Origin: CAZWSE01 sp964636575
Lineage (GTDB): Bacteria > Pseudomonadota > Alphaproteobacteria > Rhodobacterales > Rhodobacteraceae
Length of the DNA stretch: 29,915 bases
Direction of reading: 5' to 3'
Assembly (NCBI GenBank): GCA_964636575.1
Contig: CAZWSE010000041.1
Coordinates: 1-29,915, forward strand
Part shown: positions 1 to 6,154 of the stretch, piece after piece
How the letters are laid out: each line of letters starts with the position of its first letter
Position numbering within the stretch: the stretch's first letter is position 1
Made by a program: the position numbers and the translations under genes
The notes under the pieces: generated by a model
What the model saw: only the letters and a program-made list of their open reading frames with translations
What the model was told of the DNA's origin: nothing
The model's database searches: none

Positions 1-792
1 GGGTCTTGGTTGGGAACAACTGTTTTCGACGGGGCGCGGCTATTCAATGGCAAGGCGCCCGACCTCGAAGCACACTGCGCGCGGATCAACCGCTCTGCCG
101 AAGCGCTCATGATCACCCCGACTGTCAGCACCGAAGACATGGTGGCCACAGTCCGCGAAGGGCTCAAACACTACAGCAAGGATCAACCCGTCTACATCCG
201 ACCCATGTATTGGGCGCTCGAAGGGGATGAACTGGGGATTGTACCACGCGAAAATGCGACCGGCTTCGCGATCTGCCTGGAAGAAATCCCGATGGCACCG
301 CCGGAAGCAGCAACCACCCTCACCCGCACGCGGTTTCGCCGCCCTGTTCTGGAAGACAACGTAGTCAATGCAAAAGCAGGCTGCCTCTACCCCAACAACG
401 CACGCATGATGGCAGAGGCGCGGTCTAAAGGCTTCGGCAATGCTTTGGTCGCAGACGCGGCGGGCAATGTGGCCGAAACGGCCAGTGCGAATATCTTCAT
501 GGTCAAAGACGGTGAGGTGTTCACGCCTATCCCCAACGGTACGTTCCTTGCAGGAATCACACGTGCGCGCCACATGGCAAACATGAAGGCGGATGGTATG
601 CGCGTGCACGAAACGGTTCTGTCATTTGAGGATTTCCATGACGCAGACGAAGTTTTCATGTCTGGCAACATGATGAAGGTCACTCCGGTTAAAGCCTTCG
701 ATGATACAAGCTTTGATCTGGGCGCAAACGCCAACCCAATCACCCGCCGCGTCCGCGAGATGTACTGGGATTGGGCAGCGAGCGAAGGTTGA
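1..792 (+). CDS. Branched-chain amino acid aminotransferase-like enzyme (class IV PLP), 5' partial
   Basis: This is a fold-type IV PLP aminotransferase, most likely transferring the amino group between branched-chain amino acids and 2-oxoglutarate in the cytoplasm. The reading frame is open from base 1, so the start lies outside the window; about 20-30 N-terminal residues are probably missing, judging from the usual 285-290 aa length. The visible part contains the family's lysine motif (VVNAKAGCLYPNN), whose Lys should bind PLP, followed by the conserved ALVAD...GNVAETASANIF stretch and the NGTFLAGITR cofactor-phosphate region. The TTG at position 10 sits inside the conserved GTTVFDGAR segment and is not a credible start. 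A related class IV enzyme such as D-amino acid aminotransferase or 4-amino-4-deoxychorismate lyase is possible, but the NAKAGCLYPNNARMM region fits the branched-chain type best. A long hairpin repeat follows the stop codon. Confidence 0.85.
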   Translation, partial: GSWLGTTVFDGARLFNGKAPDLEAHCARINRSAEALMITPTVSTEDMVATVREGLKHYSKDQPVYIRPMYWALEGDELGIVPRENATGFAICLEEIPMAPPEAATTLTRTRFRRPVLEDNVVNAKAGCLYPNNARMMAEARSKGFGNALVADAAGNVAETASANIFMVKDGEVFTPIPNGTFLAGITRARHMANMKADGMRVHETVLSFEDFHDADEVFMSGNMMKVTPVKAFDDTSFDLGANANPITRRVREMYWDWAASEG

Positions 793-831
793 AACCAAGA
801 ACTGCTTCTGTCTCTGGGCATCAAAGCCTTA

Positions 832-900
832 TTTGAGTATTTTCAAAAGGGTAAAGCCATCTGCTTGCGCCCCAGCTTTACCCTTTGCGAAATACTCAAA
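832..900. repeat. Long inverted repeat, likely bidirectional terminator
   Basis: Two arms of about 26 nt (832-857 and 875-900) are nearly complementary. The left arm reads TTTGAGTATTTT, then AAAGGGTAAAGC; the right arm reads GCTTTACCCTTT, then AAATACTCAAA. A 17-nt loop separates them and an A-rich tract follows. The element lies between the convergent aminotransferase (plus) and BLUF gene (minus), so it probably ends transcription in both directions. A single copy of the left arm recurs at 21533-21557, again just after a stop codon, so this is also a dispersed intergenic repeat. Confidence 0.75.
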
Positions 901-955
901 AAAACCAAAAAAAACGGGCATGCGAAGTCGTTTTCAGTGTTCTAACCGCGCTGGG

Positions 956-1348
956 CTAGCCCACTTCCGCTGCCAACCGCTCAAACACGGCGACGACTTC
1001 TGTCGCAGACGCCGCTTCAACCGCTCCATCTCGAACCTGATCTTGGGTCCACATCCAGCTTTTCGCAGGATCATCCCGCATGGCCCACTTCGGAAACAAC
1101 CGCGACTGAACGGGAGACTGCACCAAAAGCCGAACATCCAAATGCCGGTCGTCCTCAAGAATGCGAGCGTACGCATTCTCAATCTTGCCCTCGGGGCCTT
1201 CTAACAGTTGCAAGTACAGATCCGCCCTACAAATCAAAGCGCCCGTAATGTCGTCGCGCTTATTGCGCGCCCTTGAGGTCATAAGAATGTTTGCAAGATG
1301 GGACATATCGAACCCGAAAGGGCGCGAGGCGTAGATCAATTGCTGCAT
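956..1348 (-). CDS. BLUF domain blue-light sensor protein
   Basis: This is a small, single-domain BLUF flavoprotein (130 aa) that should bind FAD and sense blue light in the cytoplasm. The expected flavin-switch residues are all visible: Tyr6 (in LIYAS), Asn29 (in SRARNKRDDITG) and Gln47 (in YLQLLEG), plus Trp88 in the FPKWAM segment. Their spacing matches AppA and PixD within one residue. The DDRH element after the LEGP turn is also typical of the family. There is no attached output domain, so signalling would have to go through a partner protein. The ATG at 1348 has a good ribosome binding site (AAAGGG, 9 nt upstream). It lies 37 nt downstream of the DMT transporter gene on the same strand and is probably co-transcribed with it. 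The partner is unknown. Confidence 0.88.
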   Translation of the reverse strand: MQQLIYASRPFGFDMSHLANILMTSRARNKRDDITGALICRADLYLQLLEGPEGKIENAYARILEDDRHLDVRLLVQSPVQSRLFPKWAMRDDPAKSWMWTQDQVRDGAVEAASATEVVAVFERLAAEVG

Positions 1349-1385
1349 AAGTTGGCCCTTTGAAATTGTGGTTCCAACCTTGCGC

Positions 1386-2225
1386 CTAGAGCTTCAACAG
1401 CACAACCCCAAGCCCAATGCAAAGCGCCGCCCCCCAGCGCCACCGAGTGACAGGCTCGCGCAAAAAAACCGCCGCAATGATGACCGCAAACAAGATACTG
1501 CTTTCACGCAGCGCCGCCACAAGGGCTATCGGGGCTTGCGTAAACGCCCACATCGCCACCCAATAAGATGCAGTCGACAAAAGGCCCGCGATCACTCCGA
1601 CCTTCCATGCCGGTTTGAGCGCTGTAAATGCCCCCTGACCTTGGGTGGCAGCCGCATAGGTGACCATGACAACCCCATCGACCAGCATCAACCACATTAA
1701 GTAACCGGTTGCTGCCCCTGCGATCCGCGCGCCATACCCATCGGTCAGGGTATAGCCTGCCGTAAAACAGGCCGTCCCGAGCGCATAAAACAAAGCCTGC
1801 CCCCGCATTCGACCTGACGTGCCACCTTTGAACGCCATCAACAGCAGTCCACCAGAGATGCACAAGACAGCGACGGCTTCATTCAGTTGCAACACCTCAC
1901 CAAGCCAAAGCATCGACACCAGCGCCACAATCAATGGCGCTGACCCGCGCGCCAAAGGATAGGCCTGCGACAAGTCCGCGTGGGCGTAGGCTTGCAACAA
2001 GAACAGCTTATATCCTGCGTGCAAAACTCCTGAAGCCAAAATCCACGGCCAGGCGGCCCGTGCGGGTGCTTCTACAAAGGGCAGCACCACAACCGACACG
2101 GCCATCCCGACAAAGATAAATACCATCATTGTCGCTTGTCTGTCGGCTCTTTGCTTGAGCACGACATTCCACCCGGCATGCATCACGGCTGCGGCTAGGA
2201 CGGCAAGAAAGACATGGTTTTCCAC
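1386..2225 (-). CDS. DMT (EamA) family transporter
   Basis: This 279-aa inner-membrane protein consists almost entirely of hydrophobic helices, about ten in all, arranged as two EamA repeats (roughly residues 1-130 and 140-279). That is the normal architecture and length for the drug/metabolite transporter superfamily. The second half ends with the typical RESSILFAVIIAAVFLREPVTRWRW stretch, which here corresponds to the conserved helix-loop before the last helix. Substrate cannot be inferred: members export amino acids, metabolites or drugs. It starts at 2225, about 110 bp from the divergently transcribed universal stress gene, so the two probably share a promoter region. The BLUF gene follows 37 nt downstream. 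Confidence 0.85.
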   Translation of the reverse strand: MENHVFLAVLAAAVMHAGWNVVLKQRADRQATMMVFIFVGMAVSVVVLPFVEAPARAAWPWILASGVLHAGYKLFLLQAYAHADLSQAYPLARGSAPLIVALVSMLWLGEVLQLNEAVAVLCISGGLLLMAFKGGTSGRMRGQALFYALGTACFTAGYTLTDGYGARIAGAATGYLMWLMLVDGVVMVTYAAATQGQGAFTALKPAWKVGVIAGLLSTASYWVAMWAFTQAPIALVAALRESSILFAVIIAAVFLREPVTRWRWGAALCIGLGVVLLKL

Positions 2226-2334
2226 CCCTTGGCTAAGATACCGATTTCACCGCAAGGTCCAGCACAATCCACAGATTGCCATTGCGCCGCTGGCCAACCC
2301 GCGCCATGATCGCAGACCGAAGGAGACCCAGCCC

Positions 2335-2790
2335 ATGCGCAAGTTTCTCGTTGTTCTCGACGACAGCACAGAGTGTTTGAACGCGATGCGGTTCGCTGCC
2401 ATGCGCGCGGCCCATACAGGCGGTGGTGTCGAGATTTTGGCGGTCATTCCACCTGATGAATTCAACCATTGGATTGGCGTCGGAGAGGTCATGCGTGAAG
2501 AGGCCCGCGAACGTATCCACGCTCATTTTGAGGTTTTTGCCAAATGGATGCGTGACAAGCAGCATGTGGACCCAGAACTGGTGATCCGCGAAGGCCAACC
2601 CGTTGCTGAAATTCTGGCCCAAGTTCAGGACGATCCTGAAATCGGTGTTCTCGTGTTGGGGGCAGGCACCAGCAACAACGGCCCCGGCCCGCTTGTCACT
2701 CAGTTGACCAAAAGCGCGGGCACCCTGCCGATCCCGATTACGATTGTCCCCGGCGATCTGAGCAAAGAAAAGCTTGAAGCGATCACCTAG
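2335..2790 (+). CDS. Universal stress protein (UspA family)
   Basis: This 151-aa cytoplasmic single-domain USP opens with the family's beta-1 strand (KFLVVLDDSTECLNAMRFA), in which the Asp contacts nucleotide. It ends with the strand-loop region VLVLGAGTSNNGPGP and the closing ITIVPG strand. The classical G-2x-G-9x-G(S/T) ATP loop is only loosely kept, so ATP binding is uncertain. The start was placed at 2335 because AAGGAGA lies 10 nt upstream and the USP fold begins there; the frame stays open further upstream but that stretch is not USP-like. Proteins of this family help cells survive stress and stasis, often through protein-protein contacts. The gene is divergent from the DMT transporter and looks monocistronic. 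Confidence 0.88.
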   Translation: MRKFLVVLDDSTECLNAMRFAAMRAAHTGGGVEILAVIPPDEFNHWIGVGEVMREEARERIHAHFEVFAKWMRDKQHVDPELVIREGQPVAEILAQVQDDPEIGVLVLGAGTSNNGPGPLVTQLTKSAGTLPIPITIVPGDLSKEKLEAIT

Positions 2791-2816
2791 GCTTTGCCAC
2801 TGCCCTGCCTCGCCAG

Positions 2817-2833
2817 TTTAGAATCGTTCCAAT
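2817..2833 (+). promoter_or_regulatory. Irr-type iron control element (ICE-like box)
   Basis: The sequence TTTAGAATCGTTCCAAT matches the alphaproteobacterial Irr consensus TTTAGAA-N3-TTCTAAA: the left half-site is perfect and the right half keeps TTC and AA. It lies directly upstream of the -35 of nfuA. Irr links haem/iron status to transcription in Rhizobiales and Rhodobacterales, so an Fe-S delivery gene is a sensible target. Regulation is inferred. Confidence 0.5.
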
Positions 2834-2835
2834 CC

Positions 2836-2864
2836 TTGACTTATCGCACCCGCGCCCGCATATC
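2836..2864 (+). promoter_or_regulatory. Sigma-70-type promoter of the nfuA operon
   Basis: TTGACT (2836-2841) and CATATC (2859-2864) are separated by exactly 17 bp, close to a housekeeping promoter. The expected transcript would start near 2871, giving a short leader of about 20 nt with AGGAG at 2879-2883 in front of the nfuA ATG. Confidence 0.55.
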
Positions 2865-2890
2865 TGACGGGAACGCTCAGGAGCATTGAT

Positions 2891-3454
2891 ATGTTTATTC
2901 AGACCGAATCCACGCCAAACCCAGCGACGTTGAAATTCCTGCCCGGACAGGAAGTCATGGACGTGGGCACTGCAGATTTCCCATCGGCTGAAACAGCGGC
3001 AAAATCTCCGCTAGCGACCCGCATTTTCGCTGTTGAAGGCGTGTCAGGCGTGTTCTTCGGTCTGGATTTTGTAACCGTCACCAAGGCAGATGACGCGGAT
3101 TGGGACCACATCAAACCGGCTTTGCTTGGCGCGATCATGGAACACTACCAATCCGGCCAGCCTGTCATGGGCGAAGGCCACACACCTGCGTCCGGTCATG
3201 CTGAACACTCTGGCGAAGACGGCGAGATCGTCGGCCAGATCAAAGAGCTTCTCGACAGCCGTGTCCGCCCTGCCGTTGCCCAAGATGGTGGCGATATTAC
3301 TTTCCACGGATTTGAGCGCGGTGTCGTCTATCTGCACATGCAAGGCGCTTGTGCGGGCTGCCCGTCCTCGACCCTAACCTTGAAAATGGGCATCGAGAAC
3401 CTGCTGCGCCACTACATCCCCGAAGTGACCGAGGTGCGGCCCGTCGCCGTCTAA
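2891..3454 (+). CDS. nfuA: NfuA/NifU-type Fe-S cluster scaffold/carrier
   Basis: This 187-aa protein receives Fe-S clusters and passes them to apo-enzymes. It has the two-domain layout of the mitochondrial/alphaproteobacterial Nfu type. An N-terminal Nfu_N domain (about residues 1-90, opening with FIQTESTPNPATLKF) is joined by an acidic/His linker to a C-terminal NifU domain (about 110-187). The cluster-binding CxxC is Cys154 and Cys157 in GACAGCPSS. The preceding VRPAVAQDGGDI stretch is also diagnostic. The start at 2891 is supported by AGGAG 7 nt upstream. It is the first gene of a tight operon with a GFA-domain gene, tsaB and rimI. An Irr-like box and a clear promoter precede it, suggesting control by iron or haem status. 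Confidence 0.93.
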   Translation: MFIQTESTPNPATLKFLPGQEVMDVGTADFPSAETAAKSPLATRIFAVEGVSGVFFGLDFVTVTKADDADWDHIKPALLGAIMEHYQSGQPVMGEGHTPASGHAEHSGEDGEIVGQIKELLDSRVRPAVAQDGGDITFHGFERGVVYLHMQGACAGCPSSTLTLKMGIENLLRHYIPEVTEVRPVAV

Positions 3455-3460
3455 GCGCTT

Positions 3461-3880
3461 ATGCCTGACGGACGGTGCTACTGCGGCGCGACCAAGCTGA
3501 CCATCACCGGCGCGGCCAATGCGTCGACTTATTGTCATTGTTCAGATTGCAAGCGCTGGACGGGATCCGCTGCACCTGTGTTTGTGGCGTTCCCGTCGCG
3601 TGATGTCACTCTGACCCCAGACATATCTGAAACGTCCTTCGCAAAAGGCGTCTATCGCCGCAACTGCCCCGATTGCGGAAGCCCGTTGACCGCCCGTTTC
3701 GACTATCTGCCAGATCAAACCTATATCCCTGTTGGCGTTCTGGATGATCCGGACCAGTTTCCGCCAACTCTGCATTGTCACGCACTGCAAAAAGTTGCGT
3801 GGATCGACATTGAAAACGACGGGCTAGAGATATCTCAGGCCAGTGGCCGCTCTGTCCTGAACCGTTCGGCTTCAAAGTGA
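3461..3880 (+). CDS. GFA (CENP-V/glutathione-dependent formaldehyde-activating) domain protein
   Basis: This 139-aa zinc protein belongs to the GFA/CENP-V family. Zinc ligands expected for the fold are visible: Cys6 and Cys8 at the N-terminus, the C-H-C-S-D-C cluster (Cys25, Cys27, Cys30) and the CPDCG pair (Cys69, Cys72). The founding member was proposed to condense formaldehyde with glutathione, but most homologues have no proven activity and are poorly annotated. The start is only 6 nt after the nfuA stop and has no clear ribosome binding site, so translation is probably coupled. Its stop codon overlaps the GTG start of tsaB (GTGA). The function in an Fe-S/tRNA modification operon is unknown; its position may be historical. 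Confidence 0.85.
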   Translation: MPDGRCYCGATKLTITGAANASTYCHCSDCKRWTGSAAPVFVAFPSRDVTLTPDISETSFAKGVYRRNCPDCGSPLTARFDYLPDQTYIPVGVLDDPDQFPPTLHCHALQKVAWIDIENDGLEISQASGRSVLNRSASK

Positions 3881-4506
3881 CCTGTGTTATCGCCTTTGAC
3901 ACCTCGGCCGCGCATATTGCGGCAGCAATCCTGATCGACGGGCAGATTGCCGCTTCCCATTTTGAGGACCGCGCCAAGGGGCAGGCAGAGGCCTTAATTC
4001 CGGTCCTGCAAAACCTGCTCGATGACGTGGGCCGCGACTGGTCTGATCTCACCCGCATCGGTGTCGGGATTGGCCCGGGTAACTTCACAGGTATCCGCAT
4101 TTCTGTCTCCGCCGCGCGTGGGCTGGCCTTGGGGCTTGGTATCCCAGCGGTCGGTGTATCCATGCTTGAGGCCTTGGCCTACGGGGCAAATGGCGATGTC
4201 ACCAGCTTGATCGACGCACGACGCGATCACGTCTATTATCAGACCTTCGGCAGCAGCCTGTCTGAACCAACCCTGACCGAGATCGACGCTTTACCCCCTT
4301 TGACCAGCACCCTTATCGGGTATGAGGCCGACGCCATCGCAGCACGCCTTGGCACCACGTCCACGACACCGACGTACCCCCTTGCAAACAGCATTGCCAT
4401 GATCGCAGCGACACGCGAAGACACCAGCACCCGCCCGGCCCCCTTGTATCTACGCCCCGCAGATGCAGCCCCGGGGCGCGACGCCGCCCCTGTTTTGATC
4501 CCATGA
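3877..4506 (+). CDS. tsaB: tRNA threonylcarbamoyladenosine biosynthesis protein TsaB
   Basis: TsaB (YeaZ) is the catalytically inactive partner of TsaD. Together with TsaE they transfer the threonylcarbamoyl group to A37 of ANN-decoding tRNAs. The 209-aa sequence shows the ASKHA-fold N-terminus (IAFDTSAAHIAAAIL) and the family hallmark GPGNFTGIRISVSAARGLALG, the helix involved in TsaD pairing. The C-terminal half is short and variable, as usual in alphaproteobacteria. The start is a GTG at 3877 overlapping the stop of the GFA gene. The stop overlaps the rimI ATG (ATGA), so all three genes should be translationally coupled. The tsaB-rimI pair is a conserved arrangement in bacteria. Confidence 0.92.
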   Translation: MTCVIAFDTSAAHIAAAILIDGQIAASHFEDRAKGQAEALIPVLQNLLDDVGRDWSDLTRIGVGIGPGNFTGIRISVSAARGLALGLGIPAVGVSMLEALAYGANGDVTSLIDARRDHVYYQTFGSSLSEPTLTEIDALPPLTSTLIGYEADAIAARLGTTSTTPTYPLANSIAMIAATREDTSTRPAPLYLRPADAAPGRDAAPVLIP

Positions 4507-4922
4507 CGCCTGAGGCAATGACGCATATCCATGCTGCTGCGAACGCAGATGGCAGTGCTTGGAGCGTCGAAGACTTCGAAAGCCTACTTAGCAGTCCAAC
4601 GGTCTTTGCGGTCGGCGATGGCCCATGTTTCTGTCTGGCCCGCGTTGTGGCGGATGAGGCTGAAATTCTAACCATCGCAACCCACCCCGACGACCAAGGC
4701 AAAGGACACGCAACCCGAGTTCTTGCTCTTTTTGAAACCGCGGCCCGCAGCCGCGATGCATTGACCATCTTCCTTGAAGTCGCGGCAGACAACCAGCCCG
4801 CACGGGCGCTTTATACCGCTTGCGGGTACGCTCAAACCGGCTTGCGCAAAGGCTACTACCGCCGCCAAAAAGGGCAAAACGCAGATGCACTGCTGATGTC
4901 TAAGGCCTTGACCAAAGGTTAA
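4503..4922 (+). CDS. rimI: Ribosomal protein alanine N-acetyltransferase RimI (GNAT family)
   Basis: This 139-aa GNAT acetyltransferase probably acetylates the N-terminal alanine of ribosomal protein S18, using acetyl-CoA. Motif A is visible as AEILTIATHPDDQGKGHATRVL, with the Q/R-x-x-G-x-G/A pyrophosphate loop (QGKGHA). It is followed by LEVAADNQPARALYTACGY, which contains the family's N...A...LY...GF/Y signature, and then the RKGYYR element. The ATG overlaps the tsaB stop by the ATGA arrangement; an internal ATG at 4518 has no better ribosome site. It is the last gene of the nfuA operon. Substrate assignment rests on context and family; other GNAT substrates are possible. Confidence 0.85.
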   Translation: MTPEAMTHIHAAANADGSAWSVEDFESLLSSPTVFAVGDGPCFCLARVVADEAEILTIATHPDDQGKGHATRVLALFETAARSRDALTIFLEVAADNQPARALYTACGYAQTGLRKGYYRRQKGQNADALLMSKALTKG

Positions 4923-4957
4923 TCGCCGCAATCACCGCATTATCTGGCAGGAATCGG

Positions 4958-5030
4958 TTGATATTCTCCCCCAGCTACGGCCTAATTTAGGCTGATCACG
5001 ATGATCTGCTCGCCGACGGGGGAAATCGGC
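4958..5030 (+). promoter_or_regulatory. Palindrome-rich promoter/leader of the BMP transporter operon
   Basis: Three successive dyads lie in the 155-bp gap before the binding-protein gene: GCCTAATTTAGGC (4980-4992), GATCACGATGATC (4994-5006), and a stem GCCGA/TCGGC (5012-5016 with 5026-5030) whose loop is CGGGGGAAA. A possible promoter is TTGATA (4958-4963) with TAATTT (4983-4988), spacing 19, which places the first dyad over the -10. This suggests a repressor operator, a structured leader, or both. No known riboswitch class was recognised. Confidence 0.45.
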
Positions 5031-5077
5031 ACTTGGTTGCCTGTCCCCACCGCGACACCTAACTGGGAGACTATCAC

Positions 5078-6082
5078 ATGACCGTAATGCAAAAATTGCT
5101 CGGCGCAGCCGCAGGCATCGCTTTGTCCGCTGGCGCCGCTTTGGCCGAACCTGCCCTTATCTTCGATCTGGGCGGCAAGTTTGACAAATCCTTCAACGAA
5201 GCAGCCTTCAACGGTGCCAAACGCTGGGCCGAAGAAACCGGCGGCACCTTCCGTGAAATCGAATTGCAATCCGAAGCCCAGCGCGAACAGGCCCTGCGCC
5301 GCTTTGCCGAAGCCGGTGCAAACCCTGTCATCACAACGGGCTTTGCCTTTGCTGATCCGGTTGGCGCTGTGGCAGCCGACTACCCCGACACCAAATTCGT
5401 CAACATCGACGGTTGGATGCCAGAAGTCCCTGCCAACGTGCAACTGATCGGCTTTCAAGAACACCAAGGGTCCTACCTTGTGGGCATGATGGCCGCGATG
5501 GCGTCCAAGTCCAACAAAGTCGGTTTCATCGGCGGTATGGACATCCCGTTGATCCGTCACTTCGCCTGTGGCTATGCGCAAGGTGTGAAAGCGGTAAACC
5601 CAGAAGCAGAAGTGATCGCCAACATGACCGGCACGACCCCTGCAGCATGGAATGACCCCGTCAAAGGGTCCGAGCTGACAAAAGCGCAAATCAGCCAAGG
5701 CGCTGACGTGGTTTATGCAGCGGCAGGCGGCACAGGCGTCGGTGTTCTGCAAACCGCAGCTGACGAGGGCATCTTGTCTATCGGTGTGGACAGCAACCAG
5801 AACTACCTGCACTCCGGCAAGGTTCTGACCTCCATGATGAAGCGGGTTGATGTGGCGGTCTACGACTCCATGAAAGCCGGCGAAGGCATGGAAACAGGCG
5901 GGTTCACCATTCTGGGTTTGGCTGAAGACGGCGTCGGCTATGCGCTGGATGAGCACAACGCAGCACTGGTCAGCGACGAGATGAAAACAGCCGTCGACAC
6001 AGCCCGTCAGCAGATCATCGATGGCGAGCTGGAAGTTGTTGCCTACTACACCAACGACAGCTGCCCCGTTCTAGACTTCTAA
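5078..6082 (+). CDS. BMP family ABC transporter substrate-binding protein (probable nucleoside/purine uptake)
   Basis: This 334-aa periplasmic binding protein of the BMP/Med/PnrA family captures substrate for the ABC importer encoded downstream. A cleavable signal peptide is clear: a short Met-Gln-Lys N-region, then an Ala/Gly/Leu-rich core, with cleavage expected after Ala23 (ALA|EP). The mature protein opens with the family motif LIFDLGGKFDKSFNEAAFNGAKR. It keeps the ligand-pocket and hinge elements GFAFADP, KVGFIGGMDIPLIRHFACGYAQG, VYAAAGGTG and IGVDSNQN. The BMP family includes nucleoside binders, hence the substrate guess, but purines, deoxynucleosides or other heterocycles remain possible. 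Start 5078 has GGGAG 8 nt upstream. A strong hairpin (6103-6131) lies between this gene and the ATPase gene. Confidence 0.88.
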   Translation: MTVMQKLLGAAAGIALSAGAALAEPALIFDLGGKFDKSFNEAAFNGAKRWAEETGGTFREIELQSEAQREQALRRFAEAGANPVITTGFAFADPVGAVAADYPDTKFVNIDGWMPEVPANVQLIGFQEHQGSYLVGMMAAMASKSNKVGFIGGMDIPLIRHFACGYAQGVKAVNPEAEVIANMTGTTPAAWNDPVKGSELTKAQISQGADVVYAAAGGTGVGVLQTAADEGILSIGVDSNQNYLHSGKVLTSMMKRVDVAVYDSMKAGEGMETGGFTILGLAEDGVGYALDEHNAALVSDEMKTAVDTARQQIIDGELEVVAYYTNDSCPVLDF

Positions 6083-6102
6083 AGAACGCAGCACGAAAAG
6101 CA

Positions 6103-6131
6103 GGGTCGCGCGGCACAGGTTCGCGCGGCCC
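6103..6131 (+). promoter_or_regulatory. GC-rich intercistronic hairpin
   Basis: GGGTCGCGCG (6103-6112) pairs with CGCGCGGCCC (6122-6131) over 10 bp with one G-U pair, closing a 9-nt loop. There is no U-tract after it. It lies between the binding-protein stop and the ATPase start. It could protect the upstream mRNA from 3' decay or partly terminate transcription, raising binding protein levels over the membrane components. Confidence 0.6.
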
Positions 6132-6154
6132 TTCTACGATCAAGGGGGCAGGCC

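Noticed and set aside
2155..2334. Upstream extension of the universal stress protein
   Set aside because: The added 60 residues are not USP-like and overlap the divergent DMT gene; AAGGAGA marks the start at 2335.
4958..5077. A known purine or xanthine riboswitch in the BMP leader
   Set aside because: I could not match the conserved core of any riboswitch class I know; only local hairpins can be shown, so it is reported just as a structured leader.
4982..5956. Long minus-strand ORF (324 codons) opposite the BMP binding-protein gene
   Set aside because: It is the antisense shadow of a clear BMP-family gene; its translation is rich in Cys/His and matches no family. The GC-biased codon use of the real gene keeps the opposite frame open.
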